22,218 bases of DNA from JADFUS01 sp964600025 (GTDB taxonomy: Bacteria > Bacteroidota > Bacteroidia > Bacteroidales > Rikenellaceae). Both the position numbers and the translations under genes were made by a program. The stretch spans positions 1 to 22,218 of the forward strand of contig CAZRHJ010000034.1 of NCBI GenBank assembly GCA_964600025.1, given 5' to 3'. Below are positions 6,004 to 13,402 of this stretch, in pieces; position 1 is the stretch's first letter; each line of letters opens with the position of its first letter. The notes under the pieces were generated by a model, which made no database searches, was not told the origin of the DNA, and saw nothing but the letters and a program-made list of their open reading frames with translations.

Positions 6004-7493
6004 TATTTGCGAGTATTAACTATTTTCATCATTTTGCCGTGATAGTGGCGAGTAAATTCTCCAAGTTTTTTAGAAATTTTAGCATCAGAATCTGTAATAT
6101 TACGAAGTTTCATAAACTTATATTCTTCTTTTATGCTTTCGTCAAATTTCTGTTGAGCTTTGAATATTTTGTCTTGAAGTTTGTTAAGCATAGGAGCATA
6201 AATTTCCATTTTCTCAACATAATTTTGACCAATATGTTTGCTGTAATCCAAGAATTTCCAATAAAGTGCATTTGGGAACGCCTCACGGAAACCTTTTTTG
6301 ATTTTGTAGTGATTATTAAGAGCTTCGATAGCATCACTTTCTCCACCATAAAGCGAAGGAATAAAGTCTGTACCTGCATACCAAGGCAAATAAATTTGGC
6401 GACAAGGAGAGTACATAGCAGTCCACATAACAGCACCAACAGCAGGTGGGTAGTTTGTCAAATGGAATACTGTACTTGATTGAGTACCACGGTTACATAT
6501 AGTGCCTTTTTCGCTGTGAGGCTCGCCCGGGTGAGATGCTTTTACTCTGTCCAAATCCGAGCCTTCAAAGTGGTCTGACAAAACGTTCATAACAGCTTTG
6601 ATATCAACTTTTTGTTTAGGAACAAATTGGAAAGGGAACTCGTCGTTGATATTGTATTTTTCGGCAGCAAGAAGTCTTAAACCGCCCCATTTTCTGCCTT
6701 TATTGTTCGAGCTATTTAGTGTTGGTATGTCGCTATATGCTTTTCTGAACGAAAATTCTCCGTCAGTTTCTGGATTGTACCAACCACGCTCAATGGCATA
6801 AGTGATAATATCTTTTGAACCAGCAAAACGTTTTGTGTCATTCAAATCAATTTTGTCGATAGTGTAGTAGTTTGGAATAACCATAACTTTGTCGTCGTCT
6901 ATGCGTTGAGCAACCCAGTGGCGACCTTGAACAATAGCCACAATCCAACCTTCTTTTTTGTCTGCAACTGAATACGAACGGCCAGTAGATGAATATCCAT
7001 ATTTCTCTACCATTTCACCAATAATACTAACTGCCTCACGAGCAGTTTTTGCTCTTTCTGCAACAATTCTACGAAGTGTATAGCTCAAACCGCCATCGGT
7101 GTAGTCTTTGCGGTCTTCACGGCTTGTACATCTGTTAGATACAACTGCAACACCGTGTTCGTTCATATAAACATCTGCATAGTGCTGAGCCAACATTTCA
7201 ATCCAAAAATATTTGGCAGTAGATTGTGGTTGAGCCACAGGAGCATTTCCTTCGATACGCAACATTTCGCCAACTTCGTAGCTACGACGTGGCACAATAT
7301 ACATATTCAGCATTTGCTCATTCCAGTCGTCTTCGTTGTGTCCCACGATTACCGAACCGTCAGTAGTAGCGTTTTTGCCTGCTATAATTGTGTAGCAGTT
7401 AAAAAGTGTTTCGTCAATATCTTGCTGTTGAGCAAATGCTCCAGTAGTGAACAATAACGAAATCAAAAAACTTAGTGTAAAAAATTTCTTCAT
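6003..7493 (-). CDS. Secreted dipeptidase, peptidase family C69
   Basis: 496 residues. Residues 1-21 form a signal peptide with a typical Ala-x-Ala end (AFA before QQQ). The mature protein has LFNCYTIIAGKNATTDG: in C69 (Ntn-hydrolase fold) the Cys, here Cys33, becomes the N-terminal nucleophile after a short propeptide is removed, and the following TxDGSVIVGHNED segment is the family hallmark. Length and layout match the Bacteroidetes C69 dipeptidases, which act in the periplasm or outside the cell on short peptides; the exact specificity is unknown. It is the first gene of a two-gene minus-strand unit with the EFR1-type protein. A possible minus-strand -7 box (TAATTTTG) lies at 7525-7532 but lacks a well-spaced -33 box. 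Confidence 0.92.
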   Translation of the reverse strand: MKKFFTLSFLISLLFTTGAFAQQQDIDETLFNCYTIIAGKNATTDGSVIVGHNEDDWNEQMLNMYIVPRRSYEVGEMLRIEGNAPVAQPQSTAKYFWIEMLAQHYADVYMNEHGVAVVSNRCTSREDRKDYTDGGLSYTLRRIVAERAKTAREAVSIIGEMVEKYGYSSTGRSYSVADKKEGWIVAIVQGRHWVAQRIDDDKVMVIPNYYTIDKIDLNDTKRFAGSKDIITYAIERGWYNPETDGEFSFRKAYSDIPTLNSSNNKGRKWGGLRLLAAEKYNINDEFPFQFVPKQKVDIKAVMNVLSDHFEGSDLDRVKASHPGEPHSEKGTICNRGTQSSTVFHLTNYPPAVGAVMWTAMYSPCRQIYLPWYAGTDFIPSLYGGESDAIEALNNHYKIKKGFREAFPNALYWKFLDYSKHIGQNYVEKMEIYAPMLNKLQDKIFKAQQKFDESIKEEYKFMKLRNITDSDAKISKKLGEFTRHYHGKMMKIVNTRK

Positions 7494-7570
7494 ATTTAAA
7501 TTTGTTTAGTTTGTTTCATTTTGCCAAAATTAAAAAATATTTCAATACAAAGTAATTATTAATGGTGTTT

Positions 7571-7603
7571 TTTGTATTTTATATAGTTTATTTTTTAAAT
7601 TTG
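7571..7603 (+). promoter_or_regulatory. Promoter that decides the start of the methyltransferase gene
   Basis: TTTG at 7571-7574, a 21-nt spacer, and TAAATTTG at 7596-7603 match the Bacteroidetes promoter consensus. Transcription would start near 7610. The open frame reads back to an ATG at 7562, but that codon lies upstream of this promoter and encodes an implausible lead (MVFFVFYIVYF). The start at 7628, about 18 nt into the transcript, is therefore preferred. Confidence 0.6.
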
Positions 7604-7627
7604 TGGTTTGAAACGCAAACAAAAACG

Positions 7628-8398
7628 ATGATAAAATTTTTTCTTAACAAAATACCTCGCAAGTATATCCAAAAAATTGCAGAATATGCTATTCCTTTGG
7701 CATCTCCATTATTCTATGGCAGAGCTATTGAGTGTCCTATTTGCAAAGGCAAATTCCGTAATATTTTGCCTTATGGTTATGTTTCGGAGCGTCAAAATGC
7801 TTTGTGTCCGAGGTGTTTGGGATTGGAACGACACAGAATGATGTGGTACTATCTTACACACTACACTGATTTTTTTGAAAAACCTTTGAAAGTTCTTCAC
7901 GTTGCACCCGAACACCCATTTATCAAGCGTTTTCAAAAAACTCTTTCATCAAATTTTGGAGAATATATTACGGCAGACTTAGAATCTCCTTGGGCAACTG
8001 TCAAAATGGACGTTCAAGATATACCTTTCCCAGACGAGAGTTTTGATGTAGTTTTTTGCAACCACGTATTAGAGCACGTTGAGTCTGATTTGAAAGCATT
8101 GTCAGAATTGTTTAGAGTATCAAAACAAGGAGCTTGGGGCATATTGCTCTCTCCAATAGACTACGACCGTGAATTTACTTACGAGGATAGTTCAATAGTG
8201 CTACCAGAAGAAAGACTAAAACACTTTGGACAAAAAGACCACCTAAGAGTATTTGGCAGAGATTATTCAGAGCGTTTGTCTTCGGTAGGTTTTGAGGTTC
8301 AAGAAATTAAACTTCGTGATATTCTTAGCAAGTCCGAGTGTGATAAAATGGCATTTAGTTCTGAAACATTATATATAGTTAATAAACCTAAAAAATAA
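7628..8398 (+). CDS. Class I SAM-dependent methyltransferase with N-terminal zinc ribbon
   Basis: 256 residues from the preferred ATG. Residues 36-63 hold two Cys pairs, CPIC (36-39) and CPRC (60-63), with the spacing of a zinc ribbon. Residues 88-200 form a methyltransferase core of the Methyltransf_11 type: motif I position KVLHVAPE (88-95), an acidic TADLES (115-120) after strand 2, MDVQDIPFPD (127-136), and CNHVLEHV (144-151), the usual motif after strand 4. Motif I lacks the normal GxGxG and has HVAPE instead. The substrate is unknown; the N-terminal basic stretch KFFLNKIPRK (3-12) could be a membrane or nucleic-acid contact, but this is a guess. The hydrolase lipoprotein gene starts 4 nt downstream, so the two form an operon. 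Confidence 0.82.
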   Translation: MIKFFLNKIPRKYIQKIAEYAIPLASPLFYGRAIECPICKGKFRNILPYGYVSERQNALCPRCLGLERHRMMWYYLTHYTDFFEKPLKVLHVAPEHPFIKRFQKTLSSNFGEYITADLESPWATVKMDVQDIPFPDESFDVVFCNHVLEHVESDLKALSELFRVSKQGAWGILLSPIDYDREFTYEDSSIVLPEERLKHFGQKDHLRVFGRDYSERLSSVGFEVQEIKLRDILSKSECDKMAFSSETLYIVNKPKK

Positions 8399-8402
8399 AA
8401 AA

Positions 8403-9185
8403 ATGAAAAAATTAATTTTACTTTTTTCGCTATTTGCTTTAATTAGCTGTGGCGAACAACAAGTTCAAAAACAAGCATTGAAATTGGTTGTTACAAAAGA
8501 TGGCAAACAAACTGTTACAAATTGGATTAAAGGTGTGGATTCTACACTAAATATCGAGGTTGTATATGGCAAAACTCCTGCTGAGGCTATCGAAATTCTA
8601 AAAACAGCAGATGCTATGATTAGTACAGGTGGCGATGACGTTAATCCAAATTGGTATGGCAAAGCTGAGTACGACCAATACTGTGAGGGTTACGACAACT
8701 ACCGTGATACACTTGAAATAGCACTTATCAAATATGCTTTGGAAAACAAAGTTCCAGTATTGGGTATTTGCCGTGGTCACCAAATTATGAACGTAACTGC
8801 TGGTGGTACATTAATCCCAGATATCGAAACATTTAACAAACTTCCAGAGGCAAACCACAGAGTACGCAACGATTACGACTCAATCCACGTAGTTATTCCT
8901 GCTGAGGGTAGCTGGATTAAAAATGTTTATCCAAACGAAGGTAGAGAATATTGGATTAATACTCTTCATCATCAAGCTGTTGATAAAGTTGCTCCTACAT
9001 TCGAACTTGCAGGCATTTCTGCTGACAGCGTTGTAGAAAGTATTATTTTGAAAGATAAATCTCAATTTGCTTTGGGCGTTCAATGGCACCCAGAACTTGC
9101 AAAAGACGAATTTTCTGTAAAAATCGGACAATTCTTCCTTGATGCAGCACAAAAATATCAAGATTCAAAACAAACAATTAAATAA
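8403..9185 (+). CDS. Lipoprotein class-I glutamine amidotransferase-like hydrolase (peptidase C26, PuuD-like)
   Basis: 260 residues. The N-terminus is a lipoprotein signal: MKK, a hydrophobic core and LISC with Cys16, then GEQQ. The rest is a class-I glutamine amidotransferase fold of the gamma-glutamyl-GABA hydrolase group: STGGDDVNP (74-82), the nucleophile elbow GICRGHQ with Cys123, AGGTLIPDI (133-141), TLHHQAV (187-193), and WHPE with His229 and Glu231 completing the triad. The family cleaves gamma-glutamyl amide bonds; the PuuD enzymes of polyamine catabolism are cytosolic, whereas this one should be anchored outside the cytoplasm, so a gamma-glutamyl peptide or cell-wall fragment is a more likely substrate (inference). 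It follows the methyltransferase gene by 4 nt and is closed by a strong terminator. Confidence 0.88.
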   Translation: MKKLILLFSLFALISCGEQQVQKQALKLVVTKDGKQTVTNWIKGVDSTLNIEVVYGKTPAEAIEILKTADAMISTGGDDVNPNWYGKAEYDQYCEGYDNYRDTLEIALIKYALENKVPVLGICRGHQIMNVTAGGTLIPDIETFNKLPEANHRVRNDYDSIHVVIPAEGSWIKNVYPNEGREYWINTLHHQAVDKVAPTFELAGISADSVVESIILKDKSQFALGVQWHPELAKDEFSVKIGQFFLDAAQKYQDSKQTIK

Positions 9186-9200
9186 TTATTATTGTCTTCC

Positions 9201-9238
9201 AAAAACGGCACTTAACATTGGTTAAGTGCCGTTTTTTT
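9201..9238. terminator. Bidirectional rho-independent terminator between convergent genes
   Basis: Perfect 16-bp arms aaaaacggcacttaac (9201-9216) and gttaagtgccgttttt (9221-9236) with a 4-nt loop, ending in a run of T on the plus strand and, by symmetry, on the minus strand. It serves the C26-type hydrolase gene from the left and the MATE operon from the right. Confidence 0.92.
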
Positions 9239-9251
9239 AGCGTATAATATT

Positions 9252-10586
9252 CTACTTCTTCGATAAAAATGTTTTTAATCTTGTGCCATACATTATTGCC
9301 GAAGCAAATAATCCTGCACCAAAACCCAGCCAAACTCCAACTGCTCCCCATTCAAATATAAATCCAAGTGTGTAGGCAACTGCCAAGCAGACTATTCCAT
9401 ACATTACAAATGCTATATACATTGGTGCTTTTACGTCCCCAACTCCACGCAATGCTCCCAAAAGAGTTATTTGTGTTCCGTCAAATACTTGTGCAAATCC
9501 CACTGCACTCATCATTATAGCAGCAGTTTGGATAACTTCTGTATCGTTCGTAAACAGACTTGCAATTTGTACTCCAAAAACTATCATAAAAAATGCTGAA
9601 ACGCCCATAGCAAAGACAGACATTTGCACTCCACTAAAAATATATTTTTTGATACGCTGAGTGTTTTGTTTGCCATACTCAAATGCTACTCTAATAGTTA
9701 GTGCTGAGGCTATTCCGCTGACTACCAAATACATCATACTCATTATTGAATAACAAATTTGGTTTGCTGCCAATTCTACAACTCCAAGCCAACCCATCAT
9801 AACCGTAATCATTGTAAGCGAGAAAAACTCCACTACCATTTGACCTGCAATAGGTGAACCAAAAAGTACAAGTAGTTTAGCCATTCTACGGTTAAATATA
9901 GCGTAGTTTATGCGAGGAATAAAAGTCTTGTAAATAGAATTTTTCTGATAAAAATAGAATATAATTGGCATACTAAGTCGTGAAATTAATGTTGCAAGAC
10001 CTGCACCAAAAACTCCCATTTCAGGAAAACCAAGTTTGCCATATATAAACACATAGTTCAGAATGATATTCAACACGTTACAGACTATTGTTATAATCAT
10101 AGCGACAGAAGTGTTGCCAAGTCCTTCGAGAAACTGTTTGAAGCTCAAAAATATCATATACGGGATAACTGACAGAGAAATAGCCACATAGTACCAAGTC
10201 ATTGTATCTACCACTTCTTGCGGTTGTCCAAAATACCCCATAAAAGGTAGTAATAAGAGTAGCAACGACGAAAGAGTCACCCCTAATACAGTGTTGATTA
10301 TTAGAGAATTTGCAAATAGTCCAATACAAAGATTTTTTTTGTTACGAACTATTTTTTTGCCCACAAGTGGTGTGAGTCCAATAGCAAATCCCATACCTAA
10401 AACTATGAAATTCATTACAATCATACCACTAAACGAGGCAACCCCAAGCGGAACTCTTCCTAAATGCCCAACCATCATATTGTCGGCAAGCATAACAATA
10501 CTTTGCCCAATATTAGACAACATTATAGACCCTGCAAGAGCCATTATACTCTTGTAGTAAATAGTATTTTTTTTGAGAGAAATCAT
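9252..10586 (-). CDS. MATE family multidrug/cation efflux transporter
   Basis: 444 residues, integral inner-membrane protein with about 12 hydrophobic segments in two homologous halves. The N-terminal half has the MATE pattern in which helix 1 is followed by MVGHLGR-PLGVASF (residues ~37-51), and further on EGLGNTSVAM; the second half has AGQMVVEFFS and LGALRGVGDVKAP, the repeat of the same signature. MATE proteins export drugs, dyes or metabolites in exchange for Na+ or H+; the substrate is not predictable here. Its ATG overlaps the TGA of the CHR transporter gene (ATGA), so it is the last gene of a three-gene unit ending at the terminator at 9201-9238. Confidence 0.93.
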   Translation of the reverse strand: MISLKKNTIYYKSIMALAGSIMLSNIGQSIVMLADNMMVGHLGRVPLGVASFSGMIVMNFIVLGMGFAIGLTPLVGKKIVRNKKNLCIGLFANSLIINTVLGVTLSSLLLLLLPFMGYFGQPQEVVDTMTWYYVAISLSVIPYMIFLSFKQFLEGLGNTSVAMIITIVCNVLNIILNYVFIYGKLGFPEMGVFGAGLATLISRLSMPIIFYFYQKNSIYKTFIPRINYAIFNRRMAKLLVLFGSPIAGQMVVEFFSLTMITVMMGWLGVVELAANQICYSIMSMMYLVVSGIASALTIRVAFEYGKQNTQRIKKYIFSGVQMSVFAMGVSAFFMIVFGVQIASLFTNDTEVIQTAAIMMSAVGFAQVFDGTQITLLGALRGVGDVKAPMYIAFVMYGIVCLAVAYTLGFIFEWGAVGVWLGFGAGLFASAIMYGTRLKTFLSKK

Positions 10587-11128
10587 TTTTGAGAAACGTT
10601 TTTGGTTTTGTAGAAGGCTATTGCAAATCCTGCTACAATACCAATAGTAATTGCCATAATGGCAGATATTATATTAAAATAAAGTAGTGCGGCAATACCC
10701 ACAAAGAGTGGATATTCCCATTTGTTTATGTTTTTGGCAAACTTGATTACTGGATACAGAATAAGCCCTACAACAGCGGGTCTAAGTCCTTTAAAAATTG
10801 CAACCACAACTGGCTCGTCAGCAATTTGATTAAAAGACATTGCTACTGCCAGTAGCACAAGAAAAGAGGGTAGAGCTGCTCCCAAAAATCCAGCAATTAG
10901 TCCTTTTGTGCCAAATTTTTGATGCCCAATAAGACTTGCAAGATTTATAACTATTGGCCCGGGAAACGACGTGGCAAGAGTTATGTAGTTCATAAACTGT
11001 TCACGAGTAAACCATTTTTTCTTATCCACAAAAACTCCTTCGACCACCGTAACCATCACATATCCGCTACCGAAAGTTACAGAGCCAACTTTGAAAAAAG
11101 TCCAAAATAGTTTTAGTGTTTCGAGCAT
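10583..11128 (-). CDS. Short-chain CHR (chromate transporter family) protein
   Basis: 181 residues, about the size of a single CHR domain. Signatures include FKVGSVTFGSGYVMV (12-26), FTREQFM (40-46) and SFPGPIVINLASLIGHQ (54-70); the rest is hydrophobic, with roughly five or six membrane segments. Short CHR proteins are commonly encoded as pairs whose members lie in opposite orientations in the membrane. Here only one is present: the upstream neighbour is a pseudouridine synthase and the downstream one MATE. It may form homodimers or have a partner elsewhere. Chromate transport is not assured for this subfamily. Its stop overlaps the MATE start by 4 nt. Confidence 0.88.
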   Translation of the reverse strand: MLETLKLFWTFFKVGSVTFGSGYVMVTVVEGVFVDKKKWFTREQFMNYITLATSFPGPIVINLASLIGHQKFGTKGLIAGFLGAALPSFLVLLAVAMSFNQIADEPVVVAIFKGLRPAVVGLILYPVIKFAKNINKWEYPLFVGIAALLYFNIISAIMAITIGIVAGFAIAFYKTKNVSQK

Positions 11129-11135
11129 TTCAATA

Positions 11136-11837
11136 TTATTTTAGGCAGTCCTCAAAAAACTTCCACAAGTTATCTTCCTTTGGAGAAGGTGCTACAATAG
11201 TTATGTTTTTTTTGCTCACAGGGTGTACAAACTCCATTCTTCGAGAGTGTAGCGAAATTCCTCCGCCAACTTTGTTTGAACGTTCTGCACCATATTTCAA
11301 ATCCCCTTTTATAGGACAGCCAATTTTTGATAATTGACAACGAATTTGGTGATGACGACCTGTTATAAGTTCCACTTCAAGCAAATAGAAATTCATACTA
11401 ACGCAAATCAAATCATAGTTAAGTTTTGCGATTTTTGAATCCTTACGCTCCTTTGTGTGAGCATACGAACGGTTTACAGTAGAGTTTCTTTCTATGTAGT
11501 GAGTAAGTGTGTCTTGCTCTTTTGCAGGTTTTTTACAAACTATTGCCCAATAATATTTTTGTATTTGGCGATTTTTGACCATATCGTTAAGTCTAACAAG
11601 AGCCTTAGATGTTTTTGCAAAAAGCACCAAACCACTAACTGGCTTATCAATACGATGTACCACCCCAAGAAATACATTTCCTTCTTTGTTGTCTCTAATT
11701 TTTATGTATTCCTTAACAAGTGTGTCCAAAGATATTTCTCCCGAAACATCTTCTTGTACTGATACCCCTGCTGGTTTGTTTACTGCAATTATATGATTAT
11801 CCTCATATAAAATGTCTGATTTAGAAATTTTCATCAA
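11136..11837 (-). CDS. RluA-family RNA pseudouridine synthase
   Basis: 233 residues, cytosolic. The RluA motif VVHRIDKPVSGLVLFAKT (59-76) carries the catalytic Asp64. Other family elements are the opening ILYEDNHIIAVNKPAGVSV (9-27), KYYWAIV (94-100) and GRHHQIR (160-166). There is no N-terminal S4 RNA-binding domain, so it resembles RluA or TruC-like enzymes more than RluD. These isomerise uridine to pseudouridine in rRNA or tRNA; the target site is unknown. It is the first gene of the unit with the CHR and MATE transporters (7-nt gap). A minus-strand -7 box lies 31 nt upstream. Confidence 0.92.
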   Translation of the reverse strand: MMKISKSDILYEDNHIIAVNKPAGVSVQEDVSGEISLDTLVKEYIKIRDNKEGNVFLGVVHRIDKPVSGLVLFAKTSKALVRLNDMVKNRQIQKYYWAIVCKKPAKEQDTLTHYIERNSTVNRSYAHTKERKDSKIAKLNYDLICVSMNFYLLEVELITGRHHQIRCQLSKIGCPIKGDLKYGAERSNKVGGGISLHSRRMEFVHPVSKKNITIVAPSPKEDNLWKFFEDCLK

Positions 11838-11868
11838 TCAATGAGTTAAATTTTATGTAATTATAGCA

Positions 11869-11876
11869 CAAAGATA
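11869..11876 (-). promoter_or_regulatory. Probable -7 box of the RluA-CHR-MATE operon
   Basis: Read on the minus strand this is TATCTTTG, a perfect TAnnTTTG box, 31 nt before the start codon. A -33 TTTG is not clear (TTAG at about 19 nt spacing), so the box is only a candidate. Confidence 0.45.
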
Positions 11877-12046
11877 CAAAAAAAATCATTATTGACTAAT
11901 TTATATAAAATGATGTAAAATTTATTTGTTATTTTTTAAAATTTTAATAAGCGTCTTAATTAGTTGATACATAGTGTTTTATCTGTTGTAATCGTAAAAA
12001 TATACGTGGTAAATACAAATAAATGTTAAAATTTTTCTTAAATTAA

Positions 12047-12077
12047 TTTGTTATTTTTTAAATATTATGTATATTTG
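12047..12077 (+). promoter_or_regulatory. Promoter of the HTH-ACT operon
   Basis: TTTG at 12047-12050, a 19-nt spacer, and TATATTTG at 12070-12077: a full match to the Bacteroidetes consensus. Transcription would begin near 12084, leaving a leader of about 55 nt. Confidence 0.65.
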
Positions 12078-12138
12078 TTCAGTAAAATATATTTTTGAGA
12101 ATAAACGAATATTTTTTTAACATAAAAAGATAATTATT

Positions 12139-12825
12139 ATGATGACAATCCCTAACGCTGTTGAAGCAATCATTAAAAAGAAACCATTTTTGGAAAGTGC
12201 ATTAATTGACGGTATAGTAAACCTATCTGCTTTATCTCGCCAAATTAAACCAAAGCTTGAAGAAATGCTTGGAAAAGAAGTTAATGATGGTGCTATTATT
12301 ATGGCATTGAATAGACTTGTTCCAAAATTAGAAATGATTTCTATCCTTAAATTCAAAAGCATTATGGATAATGTAGGGGATATTATCGTTCGTTCAAATT
12401 TGATTGACTATTCTTATGTAAATTCAAAATCTTTGCATAATTGCCAAGCTGACTTGCTTGACAAAATCAAAACTAAAACAGATGTTTTCTGTACTTTATC
12501 ACAGGGTATTGGCGAAACTACTATTGTTGTTAGTAGCCATATTTCTCCTATGGTAGATGAGATTTTTGCTGCCGAAGAACTTGTAGAAAAATATTCAAGT
12601 CTATCTTCAATTACTGTAAAACTTCCAAAGGAAAATAGTACTTATCCGGGTGTTTATTACTATATTTTCAAAAAACTTGCTTGGGATAATATCAACGTAG
12701 TTGATGTAATTAGTACAACAAGTGAATTTACTATTATTGTAGACGATGTGAATATTCACAAAGCATTTTCTATCTTAATGGAAATCAAAAACCAAAACTT
12801 CTCTATTTCTGAAACAAATTTCTAA
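12139..12825 (+). CDS. Predicted regulator: helix-turn-helix-like N-terminus plus C-terminal ACT domain
   Basis: 228 residues, no signal peptide or membrane segment. Residues 5-65 (KKKPFLESALIDG..., NLSALSRQIKPKLEEML, GAIIMALNRL) have the helix spacing of a winged HTH. Residues ~166-215 are ACT-like: STYPGVYYYIFKKLAWDNI followed by NVVDVISTTSEFTIIVDD, very close in pattern to the C-terminal ACT unit of aspartate kinases, where it binds an amino acid. The kinase domain itself is absent. An amino-acid-sensing DNA-binding protein is the natural reading, but this is inference and the HTH is not certain. Two ATGs are adjacent at 12139 and 12142. The small gene at 12838 follows after 12 nt, in the same transcript. 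Confidence 0.7.
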   Translation: MMTIPNAVEAIIKKKPFLESALIDGIVNLSALSRQIKPKLEEMLGKEVNDGAIIMALNRLVPKLEMISILKFKSIMDNVGDIIVRSNLIDYSYVNSKSLHNCQADLLDKIKTKTDVFCTLSQGIGETTIVVSSHISPMVDEIFAAEELVEKYSSLSSITVKLPKENSTYPGVYYYIFKKLAWDNINVVDVISTTSEFTIIVDDVNIHKAFSILMEIKNQNFSISETNF

Positions 12826-12837
12826 AAAATAAAAATT

Positions 12838-13125
12838 ATGGCAAGTATTCGTAATCTTAAAAAGTTTGTAAGCTATCAAACTAATGAGCTATTGGACGAT
12901 TGTAGATTGACTTTGTGGTTCAACCCAACTGCTCCACAAGAAAAAATTATTGATATTATGATTAAAGGCGTAGATTTACATAACGAGCTATTCGATATGA
13001 TTAATCACCCAGCTGAAAAACATAATCGCAAATTACTTAAAAAACATTATCAGCAAGTTGTTGCCAAACAATACGCAGAACTTGATAAATTGTTTGAAGA
13101 GTTAAGCGGTGTTTTCAACGCATAA
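12838..13125 (+). CDS. Small protein of unknown function, HTH-ACT operon partner
   Basis: 95 residues, charged and predicted mostly helical, with no signal peptide, no membrane segment and a single Cys (Cys22). Its opening MASIRNLKKFVSY resembles the MA-I-NLKKDI-Y start of a small Bacteroidetes family that I recall only as hypothetical proteins. It follows the ACT gene by 12 nt and precedes a very strong terminator, so the two make a closed two-gene operon. No function is proposed. Confidence 0.72.
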   Translation: MASIRNLKKFVSYQTNELLDDCRLTLWFNPTAPQEKIIDIMIKGVDLHNELFDMINHPAEKHNRKLLKKHYQQVVAKQYAELDKLFEELSGVFNA

Positions 13126-13140
13126 TTAAATTCGTTAAAA

Positions 13141-13188
13141 AAATCAAAGCGTTCGATTAATAATATTAATCGAACGCTTTGATTTTTT
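13141..13188 (+). terminator. Strong rho-independent terminator
   Basis: Perfect 21-bp arms at 13141-13161 and 13165-13185 (core aagcgttcgatt / aatcgaacgctt) around a 3-nt centre, ending in TTTTTT (13183-13188). It closes the HTH-ACT operon 15 nt after the stop of the 95-residue gene. Confidence 0.92.
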
Positions 13189-13263
13189 ACATATATAACG
13201 TAGCGTACTGGCATACGTGAAACAGAGCATCGACGAAATAGACAAGATAGGCGAGTTTCGTTA
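13189..13263 (-). repeat. Dispersed palindromic repeat, copy 3 (reversed, half only)
   Basis: On the minus strand it reads cgaaactcgcctatcttgtc, tatttcgtcgatgctctg, tttcacgtatgccagtacg, ctacgttatatatg: nearly identical to 4965-5035. The second half (gcctaagag ... cgagttt) is missing and the core joins the terminator's T tract directly at acatatataacg. The internal hairpin is kept as cgtat-gcca-gtacg, where one pair is T-G in place of C-G. Confidence 0.75.
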
Positions 13264-13370
13264 ATGCGTTACCCTAAATTTAAGTTAACTTGTTGATTAT
13301 CAGTTATGGCATTTTAGGAAGCAGAAAAAGTGACAAAGTTGGGAAAAGCAACCGAAAGATGCTAAATTTT

Positions 13371-13402
13371 TTTGTATATATTATATTTTATTTATATATT
13401 TA
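13371..13402 (+). promoter_or_regulatory. Promoter of the single-TM protein gene
   Basis: TTTG at 13371-13374, a 20-nt spacer, and TATATTTA at 13395-13402, one base off the TAnnTTTG consensus. The leader would be about 100 nt. Confidence 0.5.

Larger units (their letters stand above)
11838..12138. other. Intergenic region between divergent units
   Basis: 301 nt, strongly AT-rich. It holds the start-side signals of both flanking units (minus-strand -7 box at 11869-11876 and plus-strand promoter at 12047-12077). I see no repeat copy, RNA gene or small ORF in 11880-12046. Confidence 0.7.

Noticed and set aside
9183..9200. A further repeat copy beginning attattgtcttccaaaaacg
   Set aside because: It resembles the left end of the repeat (attgttgtctgctaaaaacg) but the likeness stops after about 20 bases and goes into an ordinary terminator; chance or a very small remnant.
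11457..11796. Plus-strand open frames across the pseudouridine synthase gene
   Set aside because: Antisense shadow of the HRID motif region; no recognisable motif, no promoter.
12139..12825. Truncated aspartate kinase pseudogene
   Set aside because: The ACT part resembles aspartate kinase, but the frame is full-length with its own promoter, start and conserved N-terminal domain, and there is no trace of the kinase domain upstream.
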